A DNA stretch of 64,000 bases from the NCBI RefSeq assembly GCF_902705875.1, contig NZ_CACSIK010000002.1, positions 186,001 through 250,000 of the forward strand, given 5' to 3'. This document shows positions 16,721 to 24,656 of this stretch, one piece after another. The DNA comes from Zhongshania aliphaticivorans (GTDB taxonomy: Bacteria > Pseudomonadota > Gammaproteobacteria > Pseudomonadales > Spongiibacteraceae). How positions within the stretch are numbered: the stretch's first letter is position 1; every line of letters begins with the position of its first letter. The notes under the pieces were generated by a model. It had not been told where the DNA came from and did no database searches. It worked only from the letters and a program-made list of their open reading frames with translations. The translations under genes and the position numbers were made by a program.

Positions 16721-16741
16721 TATGTTTCTCCGGTCTATGAT
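16713..16741 (+). promoter_or_regulatory. Sigma70-type promoter of the P450 gene
   Basis: TTGATA (16713-16718), 17-bp spacer, TATGAT (16736-16741). The start of transcription would be near 16748, giving a 40-nt leader with a good ribosome site (TTGGAGG). The -35 is embedded in operator 2. Confidence 0.65.
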
Positions 16742-16787
16742 GAGTTCACAATAATGAATCCATCGCACCCCACTTGGAGGGCCGATT

Positions 16788-18152
16788 ATGACTACCGCCG
16801 TTACCCCTAGCTATAAACTCGCTAAGAATAATGAAAACCTGAATCATATTCCTGGTTCATTTGGGCTGCCGATTATTGGTCAAACGTTCCAGTTGGTAAA
16901 TGACCTTTACGGCACTATTGATAATCAATATAAAAAATTTGGTAGCGTGAGTCGTTTTGGTTTGGCGGGTTTTCGTGGCGCGTTATTGATAGGTCCAGAT
17001 TTATATAAAGAGGTCTATCTCGATAAGGATAAGAACTTTTCTGCAGAAATGGGTTATATGGGTTCATTGGGCCGTTTTTATAAAGGTGCTTTATTACTGC
17101 GAGACCATGAAGAGCATAAATTTCAGCGCCGTATGATGCAGACAGCATTTAAAAATGAAGCAATGAAAGGGTATATCGGCACAATGGGGCCAATGATTGC
17201 CGAGAGTATTGTGGATTGGGGTGACAAGGGTCAATTACTGTTTTTTCCTGCGATTAAGCAAATATTATTAGATGTTGCGGCGAGAATATTTGTTGGTTTA
17301 GATGAGAGTGATGAGCGTGCGGCAAAACTAAATAAGGCATTTTTGGATATTTCAGATGGCTTGATGGGTATTGTTACCAAAGAATTACCCGGCACCAAAT
17401 TTCGCAAAGGCAAAATAGGTGAGCGTTATCTGAAAGAATTTTTCGGTAGCTTGATTGCAGAGCGTCGAGCTGGTGACGGTACCGACACGTTCAGTTATTT
17501 CACACGAGAAAAGACCGAAGATGGCGATTATTTTTCGGATGAAGACATCATTGGCCACATGAGTTTTTTATTATTTGCTGCGCACGATACTACGACCAGT
17601 GCACTCAGCCATATGCTTTATCATTTGGGACAAGATCAAGCGCTTCAGCAGCGCTTACGCGATGAGGTAATGGCCATTGATAAGCCTTATTTGGAGTATG
17701 AAGATTTAGAGAAAATGCCACTGATGGAAGTGGCGGTAAAAGAGGCACTACGACTACACCCCTCCGTTATGATGATGCAGCGCCGGACTATAAAAGAATG
17801 CGAATTGGGTGGGTATAAACTTCCAGCGAATACTATTTTATTTTTGGCACCTCAGCATAATCACCGTATGGAAGAGTACTGGGATGAGCCAATGAAATTT
17901 GATATTGATCGTTGGTTAGCGCCCCGTAATGAACATAAGCGCCATTCATTTAGCTTTGTTGGCTTTGGTGGTGGTGCCCATAAATGCATCGGAATGCACT
18001 TTGCGTTAATGCAAGTTAAAAACTTTATGCATCAATTCTTACGGCAATATGAATTTCATTTGGCTGATAACTTTAGTAATAAAATGCAGACAGTGCCTTT
18101 ACCAAAACCAGTCGATGATCTGCCAATTGTCGTAAGACGCATTTCTTCTTAG
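16788..18152 (+). CDS. Cytochrome P450
   Basis: A haem-thiolate monooxygenase of 454 residues. FAAHDTTTSAL is the I-helix oxygen-activation motif. VKEALRLHP holds the ExxR pair. FSFVGFGGGAHKCIGMHFA is the haem loop, with ligand Cys400. There is no N-terminal membrane anchor, so it should be soluble, and it needs separate redox partners not encoded nearby. The start has a strong TTGGAGG site at normal spacing. A proline-rich N-terminus (HIPGSFGLPIIGQT) and the general layout resemble the CYP51/CYP26/CYP120-like group rather than CYP101-type bacterial enzymes, hinting at a hydrophobic sterol- or terpenoid-like substrate; that is inference. Divergent tetR and operators suggest induction by substrate. 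Confidence 0.95.
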   Translation: MTTAVTPSYKLAKNNENLNHIPGSFGLPIIGQTFQLVNDLYGTIDNQYKKFGSVSRFGLAGFRGALLIGPDLYKEVYLDKDKNFSAEMGYMGSLGRFYKGALLLRDHEEHKFQRRMMQTAFKNEAMKGYIGTMGPMIAESIVDWGDKGQLLFFPAIKQILLDVAARIFVGLDESDERAAKLNKAFLDISDGLMGIVTKELPGTKFRKGKIGERYLKEFFGSLIAERRAGDGTDTFSYFTREKTEDGDYFSDEDIIGHMSFLLFAAHDTTTSALSHMLYHLGQDQALQQRLRDEVMAIDKPYLEYEDLEKMPLMEVAVKEALRLHPSVMMMQRRTIKECELGGYKLPANTILFLAPQHNHRMEEYWDEPMKFDIDRWLAPRNEHKRHSFSFVGFGGGAHKCIGMHFALMQVKNFMHQFLRQYEFHLADNFSNKMQTVPLPKPVDDLPIVVRRISS

Positions 18153-18237
18153 GCAAGGTGATGTTGAGTTTTTCCTAGCGTTGTAACCGATTGTCACTTG
18201 TAGCGAAGTAAGGCGTGTTTTCTAAGTTCAGCAGCTT

Positions 18238-18265
18238 GTGGATCCCCAATCAAGTTGGGGATGAC
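18238..18265 (+). repeat. Right-end hairpin of the 118-bp element (half copy)
   Basis: Perfect ATCCCCAA-tcaag-TTGGGGAT stem plus GAC. Traces of the interior (TAGCGAAGTAAGGCG) lie just upstream. Confidence 0.8.
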
Positions 18266-18300
18266 AGTGGGGGAGTTGTGGGTGACCTATAAGAAACTAC

Positions 18301-18418
18301 GTCATACCCGACCCCGATCGGGTATCCATGTGAGCGCAGCGAATGCATTTGCATGTGGAGAAGTTTGGAACGAATTAGGTTCTGAGGTTTGTGGATCCCC
18401 AATCAAGTTGGGGATGAC
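18301..18418 (+). repeat. 118-bp repeat, copy 13
   Basis: Complete copy with both hairpins perfect and the interior GAGCGCAGCGAATGCATTTG. Exactly 118 bp. Confidence 0.9.
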
Positions 18419-18454
18419 AGTGGGGGGAGTTGTGGGTGACCTATAAGAAACCAC

Positions 18455-18510
18455 GTCATACCCGACCCCGATCGGGTATCCATGTGAGCGTAGCGATTGT
18501 ATTTACATGC
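18455..18510 (+). repeat. Left half of the 118-bp element upstream of the second LLM gene
   Basis: Left hairpin ATACCCGA-ccccga-TCGGGTAT followed by GAGCGTAGCGATTGTATTTA. The right end is missing; the sequence then becomes the LLM gene leader. Confidence 0.8.
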
Positions 18511-18593
18511 GGCAAAGTCCGCAGTGCATTAGCCTCAGTAGTTCGCGCGGCATAAACTTTTTTGAATGCTCAAAATAATAATGAGGATTAAGC

Positions 18594-19616
18594 ATGAAAC
18601 TTGGGCTCCATCTTGGATACTGGCAAAAGCAGCCGACGGATCGGTTTTTAGAGTTGGCCCAAGCGGCGGAAAAAATGGGCTTTGACTCGGTTTTTACCGC
18701 TGAGGCGTATGGTTCAGATTGCTTTACACCACTTGCAGCTATAGCGGCTACGACCAGTAAGATTCGTTTATGCACTGGGGTTATGCAGTTGTCGGCGCGT
18801 ACACCGGCTTGTGCAGCGATGACGGCGATGACGTTGGATCATTTGTCCAATGGTCGTTTGTGCTTGGGCGTGGGTGTGTCTGGCCCGCAGGTGGTTGAGG
18901 GTTGGTATGGTCAGCAGTTTAAGCGACCGCTGGAGCGAACCCGTGAATGGCTGGATATTTTTCAGCAGGTGGTGGCTAGGGAGGCGCCAGTGGAGTTTCA
19001 CGGTAGCCAATATAACTTGCCTTACCAGGGACCGAATAACTTGGGTTTAGGTAAACCACTGAAAAGTATTACTCATCCTTTACGGAAAAAAATTCCGGTA
19101 TTTTTGGGGGCCGAAGGCCCAAAGAATATTGCACTGGCAGCAGAAAAATTCGACGGCTGGATGCCTATTTTTGTGTCGCCGTATCGTTTAAATATCTTCG
19201 ATGAAAGCTTGGCAAACAAACCCGATAATTTCGAAATTAATGCAATGGTGAATTGCATTGTTAATGACAATCTCGAAGACGCCATGTATCCAGGGAAAAT
19301 GACGATGGCGCTGTACTTGGGAGGTATGGGGGCGCGGAAAGATAATTTCCATAAAAATTTAATGGGTCGAATGGGCTTTGGTGATGAGGCCGAAAAAGTG
19401 CAGGACTTGTGGTATGACGGTAAGCATGATGAGGCGATAAAGGCCGTGCCCGATGCCTTGGTTGACGAGATATCGCTGCTTGGACCTAAGGAGCGTATTA
19501 GAGAGCGCTTACAAGATTGGAAAAAATCGGATGTGACTACCTTGATGATAGGGCACCGCGATCACTTTGAAACGTCCATCGATACGATGGAGTTTCTTGC
19601 CAACGAGTTGGTGTAA
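18594..19616 (+). CDS. LLM-class flavin-dependent oxidoreductase 2
   Basis: Luciferase-fold oxidoreductase, probably using F420 or FMN. MKLGLHLGYWQ at the N-terminus, LAQAAEKMGFDSVFTAEAYG, TSKIRLCTGVMQLSARTPACAAMTAMTLDHLSNGR and LGVGVSGPQVVEGWYGQQF are the family core. PVFLGAEGPKNIALAAEKFDGWMPIF is the C-terminal signature. At 340 residues it is longer than LLM 1 and LLM 3 and only distantly similar to them. TGAGGA upstream supports the ATG start. It is convergent with rlmJ; no partner gene is adjacent, so the substrate cannot be guessed. Confidence 0.87.
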   Translation: MKLGLHLGYWQKQPTDRFLELAQAAEKMGFDSVFTAEAYGSDCFTPLAAIAATTSKIRLCTGVMQLSARTPACAAMTAMTLDHLSNGRLCLGVGVSGPQVVEGWYGQQFKRPLERTREWLDIFQQVVAREAPVEFHGSQYNLPYQGPNNLGLGKPLKSITHPLRKKIPVFLGAEGPKNIALAAEKFDGWMPIFVSPYRLNIFDESLANKPDNFEINAMVNCIVNDNLEDAMYPGKMTMALYLGGMGARKDNFHKNLMGRMGFGDEAEKVQDLWYDGKHDEAIKAVPDALVDEISLLGPKERIRERLQDWKKSDVTTLMIGHRDHFETSIDTMEFLANELV

Positions 19617-19663
19617 GAGGCATGCACTTACACTAAAGCACGGCATAAGATTAGCCTGCAAAA

Positions 19664-20497
19664 TTAAGCTATTACCGCGTCTAACTTGAACGGTGTGTTT
19701 TCGCCATCGGCTAAAAGCGTTTGTAAAACCGGCATGACTTCTTGCATTTGTTCATGGAGCTGCCAGGGCGGATTAATAACAAACATGGCGCTGCCATACA
19801 TGCCGTGACTACCTTGTTCGGCTTGCACGTGTAATTGTGCATGCAGGTAGTTATTGGGCGATAGCGCTTTTAAGCGACGACCTAAATCTTTTGATTCGTC
19901 ACGAGGAATAAGCGGGTACCACAGCGCATAGACTCCGTTAGGGAAGCGTCGCTGGCTGTCCTTAAGTGAGGCAATGACATTGCGATAGTCGTTTTTATCT
20001 TCGTAGGGCGGATCGATTAAAATGAGACCGCGTTTGCTTGGCGGTGGTAACACGCTTTTTAGGCCAGCAAAACCATCACTTTCTTTTATCTGCGCTTGGT
20101 GTTTAAAACGCTTGCTTAAGTTTTGGTGGTCGTTGGGATGAAGCTCAAATAAATGTGCTTTATCTTGTTTGCGGAGCATGGCAATGGCAATAGCAGGTGA
20201 GCCTGGATAGCCAGCAGCTTCGTTGGTACTGCAGCTTTCTACAATATCTAGGTATCGCGCTAATGGTGGAGCGAATTGGCCGTCCGCGTTGCGCAGTTTG
20301 GTGATTCCGCTATCAAACTCGCGGTTTTGCGCGCTGAATGTGCTGGCAAAGTGGTAGAAACCTGCGCCAGCGTGGGTGTCGATATAAGACAGGGCAGTGG
20401 GTTTTTGCATCAAATAGTCGAGGATAAGCACCTCGACCACATGTTTTAGCACGTCGGCATGATTGCCGGCGTGAAAACCATGGCGATAACTAAGCAT
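19664..20497 (-). CDS. rlmJ: 23S rRNA (adenine-2030-N6)-methyltransferase
   Basis: Methylates N6 of A2030 in 23S rRNA using SAM. MLSYRHGFHAGNHADVLKH is the distinctive RlmJ N-terminus. YIDTHAGAGFY is the SAM-binding loop and LILIDPPYE the (D/N)PPY catalytic motif of N6-adenine methyltransferases. At 277 residues it is full length. It lies 34 bases after the fbp stop on the same strand and may be co-transcribed with it. Confidence 0.95.
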   Translation of the reverse strand: MLSYRHGFHAGNHADVLKHVVEVLILDYLMQKPTALSYIDTHAGAGFYHFASTFSAQNREFDSGITKLRNADGQFAPPLARYLDIVESCSTNEAAGYPGSPAIAIAMLRKQDKAHLFELHPNDHQNLSKRFKHQAQIKESDGFAGLKSVLPPPSKRGLILIDPPYEDKNDYRNVIASLKDSQRRFPNGVYALWYPLIPRDESKDLGRRLKALSPNNYLHAQLHVQAEQGSHGMYGSAMFVINPPWQLHEQMQEVMPVLQTLLADGENTPFKLDAVIA

Positions 20498-20531
20498 TAC
20501 CGAATATTCCGCTGTGGGCGCTGAAGGGGAT

Positions 20532-21506
20532 TCAGCGCTGGTGGTAGTCTACGCAAAGAGCAACTTCAGTTGCGGCACCCAAAATAACAGGCACGCGCTG
20601 ATGAATATGTGCTGGTTGAATATCGAGAATTTTACCTTCAGGTGTCCAGACTTCGCCGCCGGCTTGTTCAACCAAGAAACCCATGGGGTTTGCTTCATAC
20701 ATCAGGCGAAGTTTGCCGGCTTGCTCTGGTTTGCGTGAATCCCAAGGGTAAGTAAATAAGCCACCTCGGCAGAGAATGCGGTGAACATCCGCCACCATCG
20801 CCGCAACCCAACGCATATTGAAGTTTTTACCGCGCGGGCCGTCTTTGCCGGCGATTAGGTCAGCAATATAAGACTGCATGGGGGCTGCCCAGTGACGCTG
20901 GTTAGAGGCGTTAATAGAGAATTCATTGGTTTCACTGGGAATCGCAACGTCAGCTTCGGTGAGTAAATAATTACCGGAATCCTGATCTAAGGTAAACATG
21001 GCCACCCCACTGCCAGTACTGATTACCAGCATGACCGAAGGGCCATATAGCACATAGCCTGCCGCCGCTTGCTGGCGACCGGGTTGTAGAAAATCTTGCT
21101 CGGTAACCGCAGTTTCTCCGGTGTGGGGCAATACCGAAAAGATAGTCCCAACCATGCTGTTAATGTCGATATTGGATGAGCCGTCTAACGGATCAAAGGT
21201 CACCAAGAAGTTGCCGTTGGTGTGGCAGGGAACGACATCAGGTTCTTCTTCTGAGGCTAGCCCACGTACATTGGGAAGTGCGGCGAGAGCTTCTTTGATC
21301 ATGTCGTTGGCAATGACGTCTAGCTTTTTTTGGTCTTCACCTTGCACATTTTCAGCGCCGGCAGCACCTAGAATACCTGCCAGTGCGCCTTTGGCTAATG
21401 ATTTACTAATATCGGCACTGACTTCGGCGAGGCCGAGAATAACTGATTGCAGGTCGGGCGCCACAGAGGCGTTGGCTAAATACTGGGGCAGGGCGATTCT
21501 GCTCAT
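20532..21506 (-). CDS. fbp: Class I fructose-1,6-bisphosphatase
   Basis: Hydrolyses fructose 1,6-bisphosphate in gluconeogenesis. Metal-binding motifs are ASEEEPD (about residues 95-101) and [22 protein letters not shown] (about 120-140), the class I signature. The C-terminal [37 protein letters not shown] is the substrate-binding region. 324 residues is normal. It complements the lower-glycolysis set at 35.6-41 kb. Confidence 0.95.
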   Translation of the reverse strand: MSRIALPQYLANASVAPDLQSVILGLAEVSADISKSLAKGALAGILGAAGAENVQGEDQKKLDVIANDMIKEALAALPNVRGLASEEEPDVVPCHTNGNFLVTFDPLDGSSNIDINSMVGTIFSVLPHTGETAVTEQDFLQPGRQQAAAGYVLYGPSVMLVISTGSGVAMFTLDQDSGNYLLTEADVAIPSETNEFSINASNQRHWAAPMQSYIADLIAGKDGPRGKNFNMRWVAAMVADVHRILCRGGLFTYPWDSRKPEQAGKLRLMYEANPMGFLVEQAGGEVWTPEGKILDIQPAHIHQRVPVILGAATEVALCVDYHQR

Positions 21507-21664
21507 GTAAAAATTCCGTTTGGCAGGGTAACAGCGAACTATTATGCCATTGGGGTGCGCGATAAGACAGGTAGAGAGCGATGAAATTGGTCAGACCGTT
21601 TTACAAAGTGTGATTCACTGCCGTATTGTTTAGGGGTAGTTTCAAAAATGACAAGGAGGTCATC

Positions 21665-21922
21665 ATGAAATTTCGTCTACTCGTATTGCTATATTGTCTT
21701 AGTATTTTCCCCATTGCCCACGCTGCCAGCTGGCAAGCGTGTCGTGCAAAAAAGATTGAAACCGTTCGCTTAGAGCAGGCTTTGGGTAATGGTAAAAAGC
21801 TTAAGGGTTATAAAAGTGGGGCGACAATGAAAAAAGCGCGTCGCTCGAAAGAAGAATGGATATGGAAAAATTGCCGTTATTACGCCAGCCGCTTGCGGGA
21901 TATTGAGCGGGATATGATGTGA
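21665..21922 (+). CDS. Small secreted hypothetical protein
   Basis: An 85-residue protein I do not recognise. Residues 1-20 (MKFRLLVLLYCLSIFPIAHA) are a clear signal peptide with an AHA-type cleavage site. The mature part is very basic, with two cysteines (QACRAKK and KNCRYYASR) that could form one disulfide. AAGGAGGT just upstream is a textbook ribosome site, which fixes the start at 21665 rather than further up. Periplasmic or exported; function unknown. Confidence 0.65.
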   Translation: MKFRLLVLLYCLSIFPIAHAASWQACRAKKIETVRLEQALGNGKKLKGYKSGATMKKARRSKEEWIWKNCRYYASRLRDIERDMM

Positions 21923-22128
21923 TATTCCTATTCAGTATCATTAAGCTTAGTGCAGCGTTTGGCTGGGTGATTACTGTCTTACGGATGGATGAGATAAGGG
22001 CTTGTATCGCTATCTTATCAGCTCCAGCCAATTGAATTTTTAGTTAAGCGCAAGCGCGTGCCTATGTTTGTCATCGTTTTGGCGCTATATTCTGAACATA
22101 TTAATGAACTGATAGGGGAGTGTCTGGA

Positions 22129-22899
22129 ATGAAGTTTTTTACACTATTATTTGGCTTGGTATTTACAAGTTCCGTGCTGAATGCCGCTGTGGTAGAGCAG
22201 AAAATAAACTTACCTAATGAGCTGGGAACGGCTGTGTTGTATCACGATAGCGCAGTGAGTAAAGCGGCCCCTGCGGTGGTGGTTGTGCATGAGTGGTGGG
22301 GTTTGAATGATTATGCACGCAAACGCGCTAAGCAGTTGGCAGGCTTGGGCTATAGTGCAATTGCTGTTGATATGTATGGTACGGGTAAATCAACCACACA
22401 TCCAAAAGACGCAATGTCATTTATGAATGCCGCCTTGGCTGAGCCTGAAAAAATGAATGCACGGTTTGATGCAGCACTGGCTATTTTGCGTAAGCAGCCA
22501 TCGGTAGACAGTAATAAATTGTTTGCAATTGGTTACTGCTTTGGTGGCGCGGTGGTATTGAATCAAGCTCGTCGTGGTCTTGATTTGGCGGGGGTGGCGA
22601 GCTTTCACGGATCGCTAGGCACTGAAACAAAAGTCGAACCGGGCACCATTAAAGCTAAAGTACTGGTGGCTACCGGCGGTGCCGATGCCATGGTGCCGGC
22701 CAAGCAAGTTGCGGGCTTTGTTGAAGAAATGACGGTTGCTGGAGTGGATTTGGAACTGCTGAGTTTTCCAGGTGTGATGCACAGCTTCACAAACCCTGGA
22801 TCAACAGCGCTTGGTAAAAAATATGACATGCCACTAGCTTATGATGCTCATGCAGATAAAGTCAGTTGGGCGGCGTTAATGAGTATGTTGGCGCAGTAA
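22129..22899 (+). CDS. Dienelactone hydrolase family protein, exported
   Basis: An alpha/beta hydrolase of 256 residues. A signal peptide occupies about the first 20 residues (MKFFTLLFGLVFTSSVLNAA), so it probably acts in the periplasm. VVVVHEWWGLNDYARKRAKQLAGLGY is the family's oxyanion region. The nucleophile is the cysteine in GYCFGGAVV (GxCxGG), and a C-terminal GVMHSFTNPG supplies the catalytic His. The acid is likely the Asp in TGGADAMVP. GGGGAG eight bases before the ATG at 22129 decides the start over the GTG at 22120. The substrate is unknown. Confidence 0.88.
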   Translation: MKFFTLLFGLVFTSSVLNAAVVEQKINLPNELGTAVLYHDSAVSKAAPAVVVVHEWWGLNDYARKRAKQLAGLGYSAIAVDMYGTGKSTTHPKDAMSFMNAALAEPEKMNARFDAALAILRKQPSVDSNKLFAIGYCFGGAVVLNQARRGLDLAGVASFHGSLGTETKVEPGTIKAKVLVATGGADAMVPAKQVAGFVEEMTVAGVDLELLSFPGVMHSFTNPGSTALGKKYDMPLAYDAHADKVSWAALMSMLAQ

Positions 22900-22919
22900 A
22901 TGGCGCAGTAATTACCTTT

Positions 22920-22964
22920 GCCTTGCCCTGAGGCTTTATAAATAAAGTAGCAGCGGGGCAAGGC
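22920..22964 (+). terminator. Long-stem hairpin after the dienelactone hydrolase gene
   Basis: GCCTTGCCC (22920-22928) pairs perfectly with GGGCAAGGC (22956-22964) around a 27-nt loop. There is no T run after it, so a simple intrinsic terminator is uncertain; it could stabilise the 3' end. Confidence 0.4.
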
Positions 22965-23015
22965 GATAAATTTATCACCTTACTCCCTGTGTTGCTGGCA
23001 TGACTGAGGTGAACA

Positions 23016-23315
23016 ATGGCAAAGTGCTACCAAGTGGGTAAAAGTGAAATACATGGTAAAGGCTTATTTGCCCGACAAGACATAGCCCAAGGCGCGCTGT
23101 TGGGAATATGTGCGACACGAGCGGTTAATGAGGCCGGCTTACATACCTTGACGATGTCTGATGGCAGCTTGGTCGATGTCACTTGCAGCCTGAAATACAT
23201 CAATCATCATAAATCTCTCAATGTGATTTACTACGACGATTTTAGCGTGGTTGCGCTCCGTAATATTAGTGCCGGTGAAGAATTGCTTCACGATTATGGT
23301 GACGAGTGGCCTTAA
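23016..23315 (+). CDS. Small SET-domain protein
   Basis: A 99-residue protein that is almost only a SET domain, the fold of SAM-dependent protein lysine methyltransferases. It starts with VGKSEIHGKGLFARQDIAQGALLG, has KYINHHKSLNVIYYDDFSVVALRNISAGEELLHDYGDEW, in which NHHK occupies the NH(S/D)C-type cofactor position and ELLHDYG the catalytic-tyrosine position. Bacterial SET proteins of this size are known but their targets mostly are not. It has its own 116-bp leader and is convergent with the transporter gene. Confidence 0.8.
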   Translation: MAKCYQVGKSEIHGKGLFARQDIAQGALLGICATRAVNEAGLHTLTMSDGSLVDVTCSLKYINHHKSLNVIYYDDFSVVALRNISAGEELLHDYGDEWP

Positions 23316-23329
23316 TATTCGGGCTCACA

Positions 23330-24526
23330 TCATGACAAAAAATATTGCCCACCAATAAATGTAAAGACAATCAGTGCGAGTACTATCGCGGTATTACTGA
23401 TGGCTCCGTAGCGCAATGCTGGCTTAATCACGCGATTATTCAAGTACAGCAATGTGAGTGCTAAAAACGGCATAAATAGCGCACCGGTTACCGAATATAA
23501 AATTATGAGCCAAACGGGTTTGCCCATGTATAACAGGGCGATGGGGGGGATGGCGATATACAACAGGGCTAATCTATATGGTGTGCTAGTTGTATTGATT
23601 GGCGCGTGCTGATGGCGCCATTGAGCGGTGAGGTCGGTGAAGATATATGGCACACCCTGCCAAACCCCAAGCATAGAGCTGAATACCGCTGCCCACACGC
23701 CGATTAAAAATAAGGTTTTAAAAATGGGTTGAAGCAGTACGCCGAGTTGGTCGGCCATGGCCAATAGAATATGAGTGCCCGACGTTGACTCAGGTGCTGA
23801 CTGGGCGGCAAGTATCATAATTCCCATGCCGAAGAGGGCGGTAATGGTGTAAGCGATAAGGAGATCTATGCGAGCGAGTTTGAGGGAGTCGCTATCATGC
23901 CAGCCTTTTTCGCGCATCCAATAGCCATAGCAAAGTAGCGTGACACTGCCACCAACCCCGCCAATGAGGGCCATAACCAAATTGATGTGCTGGCTAATAT
24001 CGCCAATATTGTTTGAGCTTGCTGTGATAAGCGACCAGTCACTGGCCAAGAGGGCTGCCATGACCGTGGCAAACATTAGGAGTATCAACACTTTCATGGC
24101 CTGTTCGAGCAGTGAATACCGTCCGAATAATACCAATGCAATGGCGAGTACCGAGTGGATGGATGCCCAGCTATTAACGGAAAGCTGAGGTAGCAGGGCA
24201 TTTGCCGCTAAGCCACAGGCTGCCATCAGTGCTGCGCCCACTAAAAAGGCCCAGATAAATAAGTAAATTAAAAAATAATAGTTTATCCATCGAGGCAGAT
24301 GAGTAAGCCAGCCTGCCAATAAGGTCGTGCCGCTGCTTAGCTGCCAGCGGGCTAAGCCTTCATTAAGGGCGAGCTTGATGATGGCGCCAAAGGCGATGGC
24401 CCATAATAATTGGCTGCCAAGGGTTGCTCCCGATACTGCCGCCGCAACTAAGTCACCTGCACCTAAACCGGTAGCCGCTACCACAAAGCCGGGGCCAATG
24501 AGGGTGAGTGCGCGTAGCTGTTTCAT
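23330..24526 (-). CDS. Nramp-related membrane transporter lacking the canonical metal motif
   Basis: A 398-residue protein with about eleven transmembrane segments of the Nramp/SLC11 superfamily. The first helix reads LIGPGFVVAATGLGAGDLVAAAVSGATLG. In true manganese/iron Nramps this helix holds DPGN metal ligands; here the position is GAGD. The sixth-helix Met-Pro-His ligand region is YGYWMREKGW, again non-canonical. It belongs to the Nramp-related subgroup whose substrate is probably not Mn/Fe (inference). I start at the ATG at 24526, which has an AGGA site upstream; 24 further codons are open. It is divergent from the ABC1 kinase gene and convergent with the SET gene. Confidence 0.8.
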   Translation of the reverse strand: MKQLRALTLIGPGFVVAATGLGAGDLVAAAVSGATLGSQLLWAIAFGAIIKLALNEGLARWQLSSGTTLLAGWLTHLPRWINYYFLIYLFIWAFLVGAALMAACGLAANALLPQLSVNSWASIHSVLAIALVLFGRYSLLEQAMKVLILLMFATVMAALLASDWSLITASSNNIGDISQHINLVMALIGGVGGSVTLLCYGYWMREKGWHDSDSLKLARIDLLIAYTITALFGMGIMILAAQSAPESTSGTHILLAMADQLGVLLQPIFKTLFLIGVWAAVFSSMLGVWQGVPYIFTDLTAQWRHQHAPINTTSTPYRLALLYIAIPPIALLYMGKPVWLIILYSVTGALFMPFLALTLLYLNNRVIKPALRYGAISNTAIVLALIVFTFIGGQYFLS

Positions 24527-24656
24527 AACGGGTGTCCTGTTACGATAGTGGTTTGTTATTACTGTGGACTCAATGTAAAGGAATAGTGGTCGTAGCACGA
24601 GTCAGAATGTGGAATACCGTCAGCAATCCAGAGGAAGACCGCTCACGGTTTACAGT

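Larger units (their letters stand above)
18153..18593. repeat. Repeat cluster F between the P450 gene and the second LLM gene
   Basis: A non-coding gap of 441 bp: a right half-element (18238-18265), one complete element (18301-18418) and a left half (18455-18510), joined by the same GACCTATAAGAAAC spacer as cluster E. It is the rightmost site of this repeat family in the window. Confidence 0.9.

Noticed and set aside
22920..22964. Strong intrinsic terminator after the dienelactone hydrolase gene
   Set aside because: The stem is good, but the 27-nt loop and lack of a T run make a classic terminator unlikely; listed with low confidence only.
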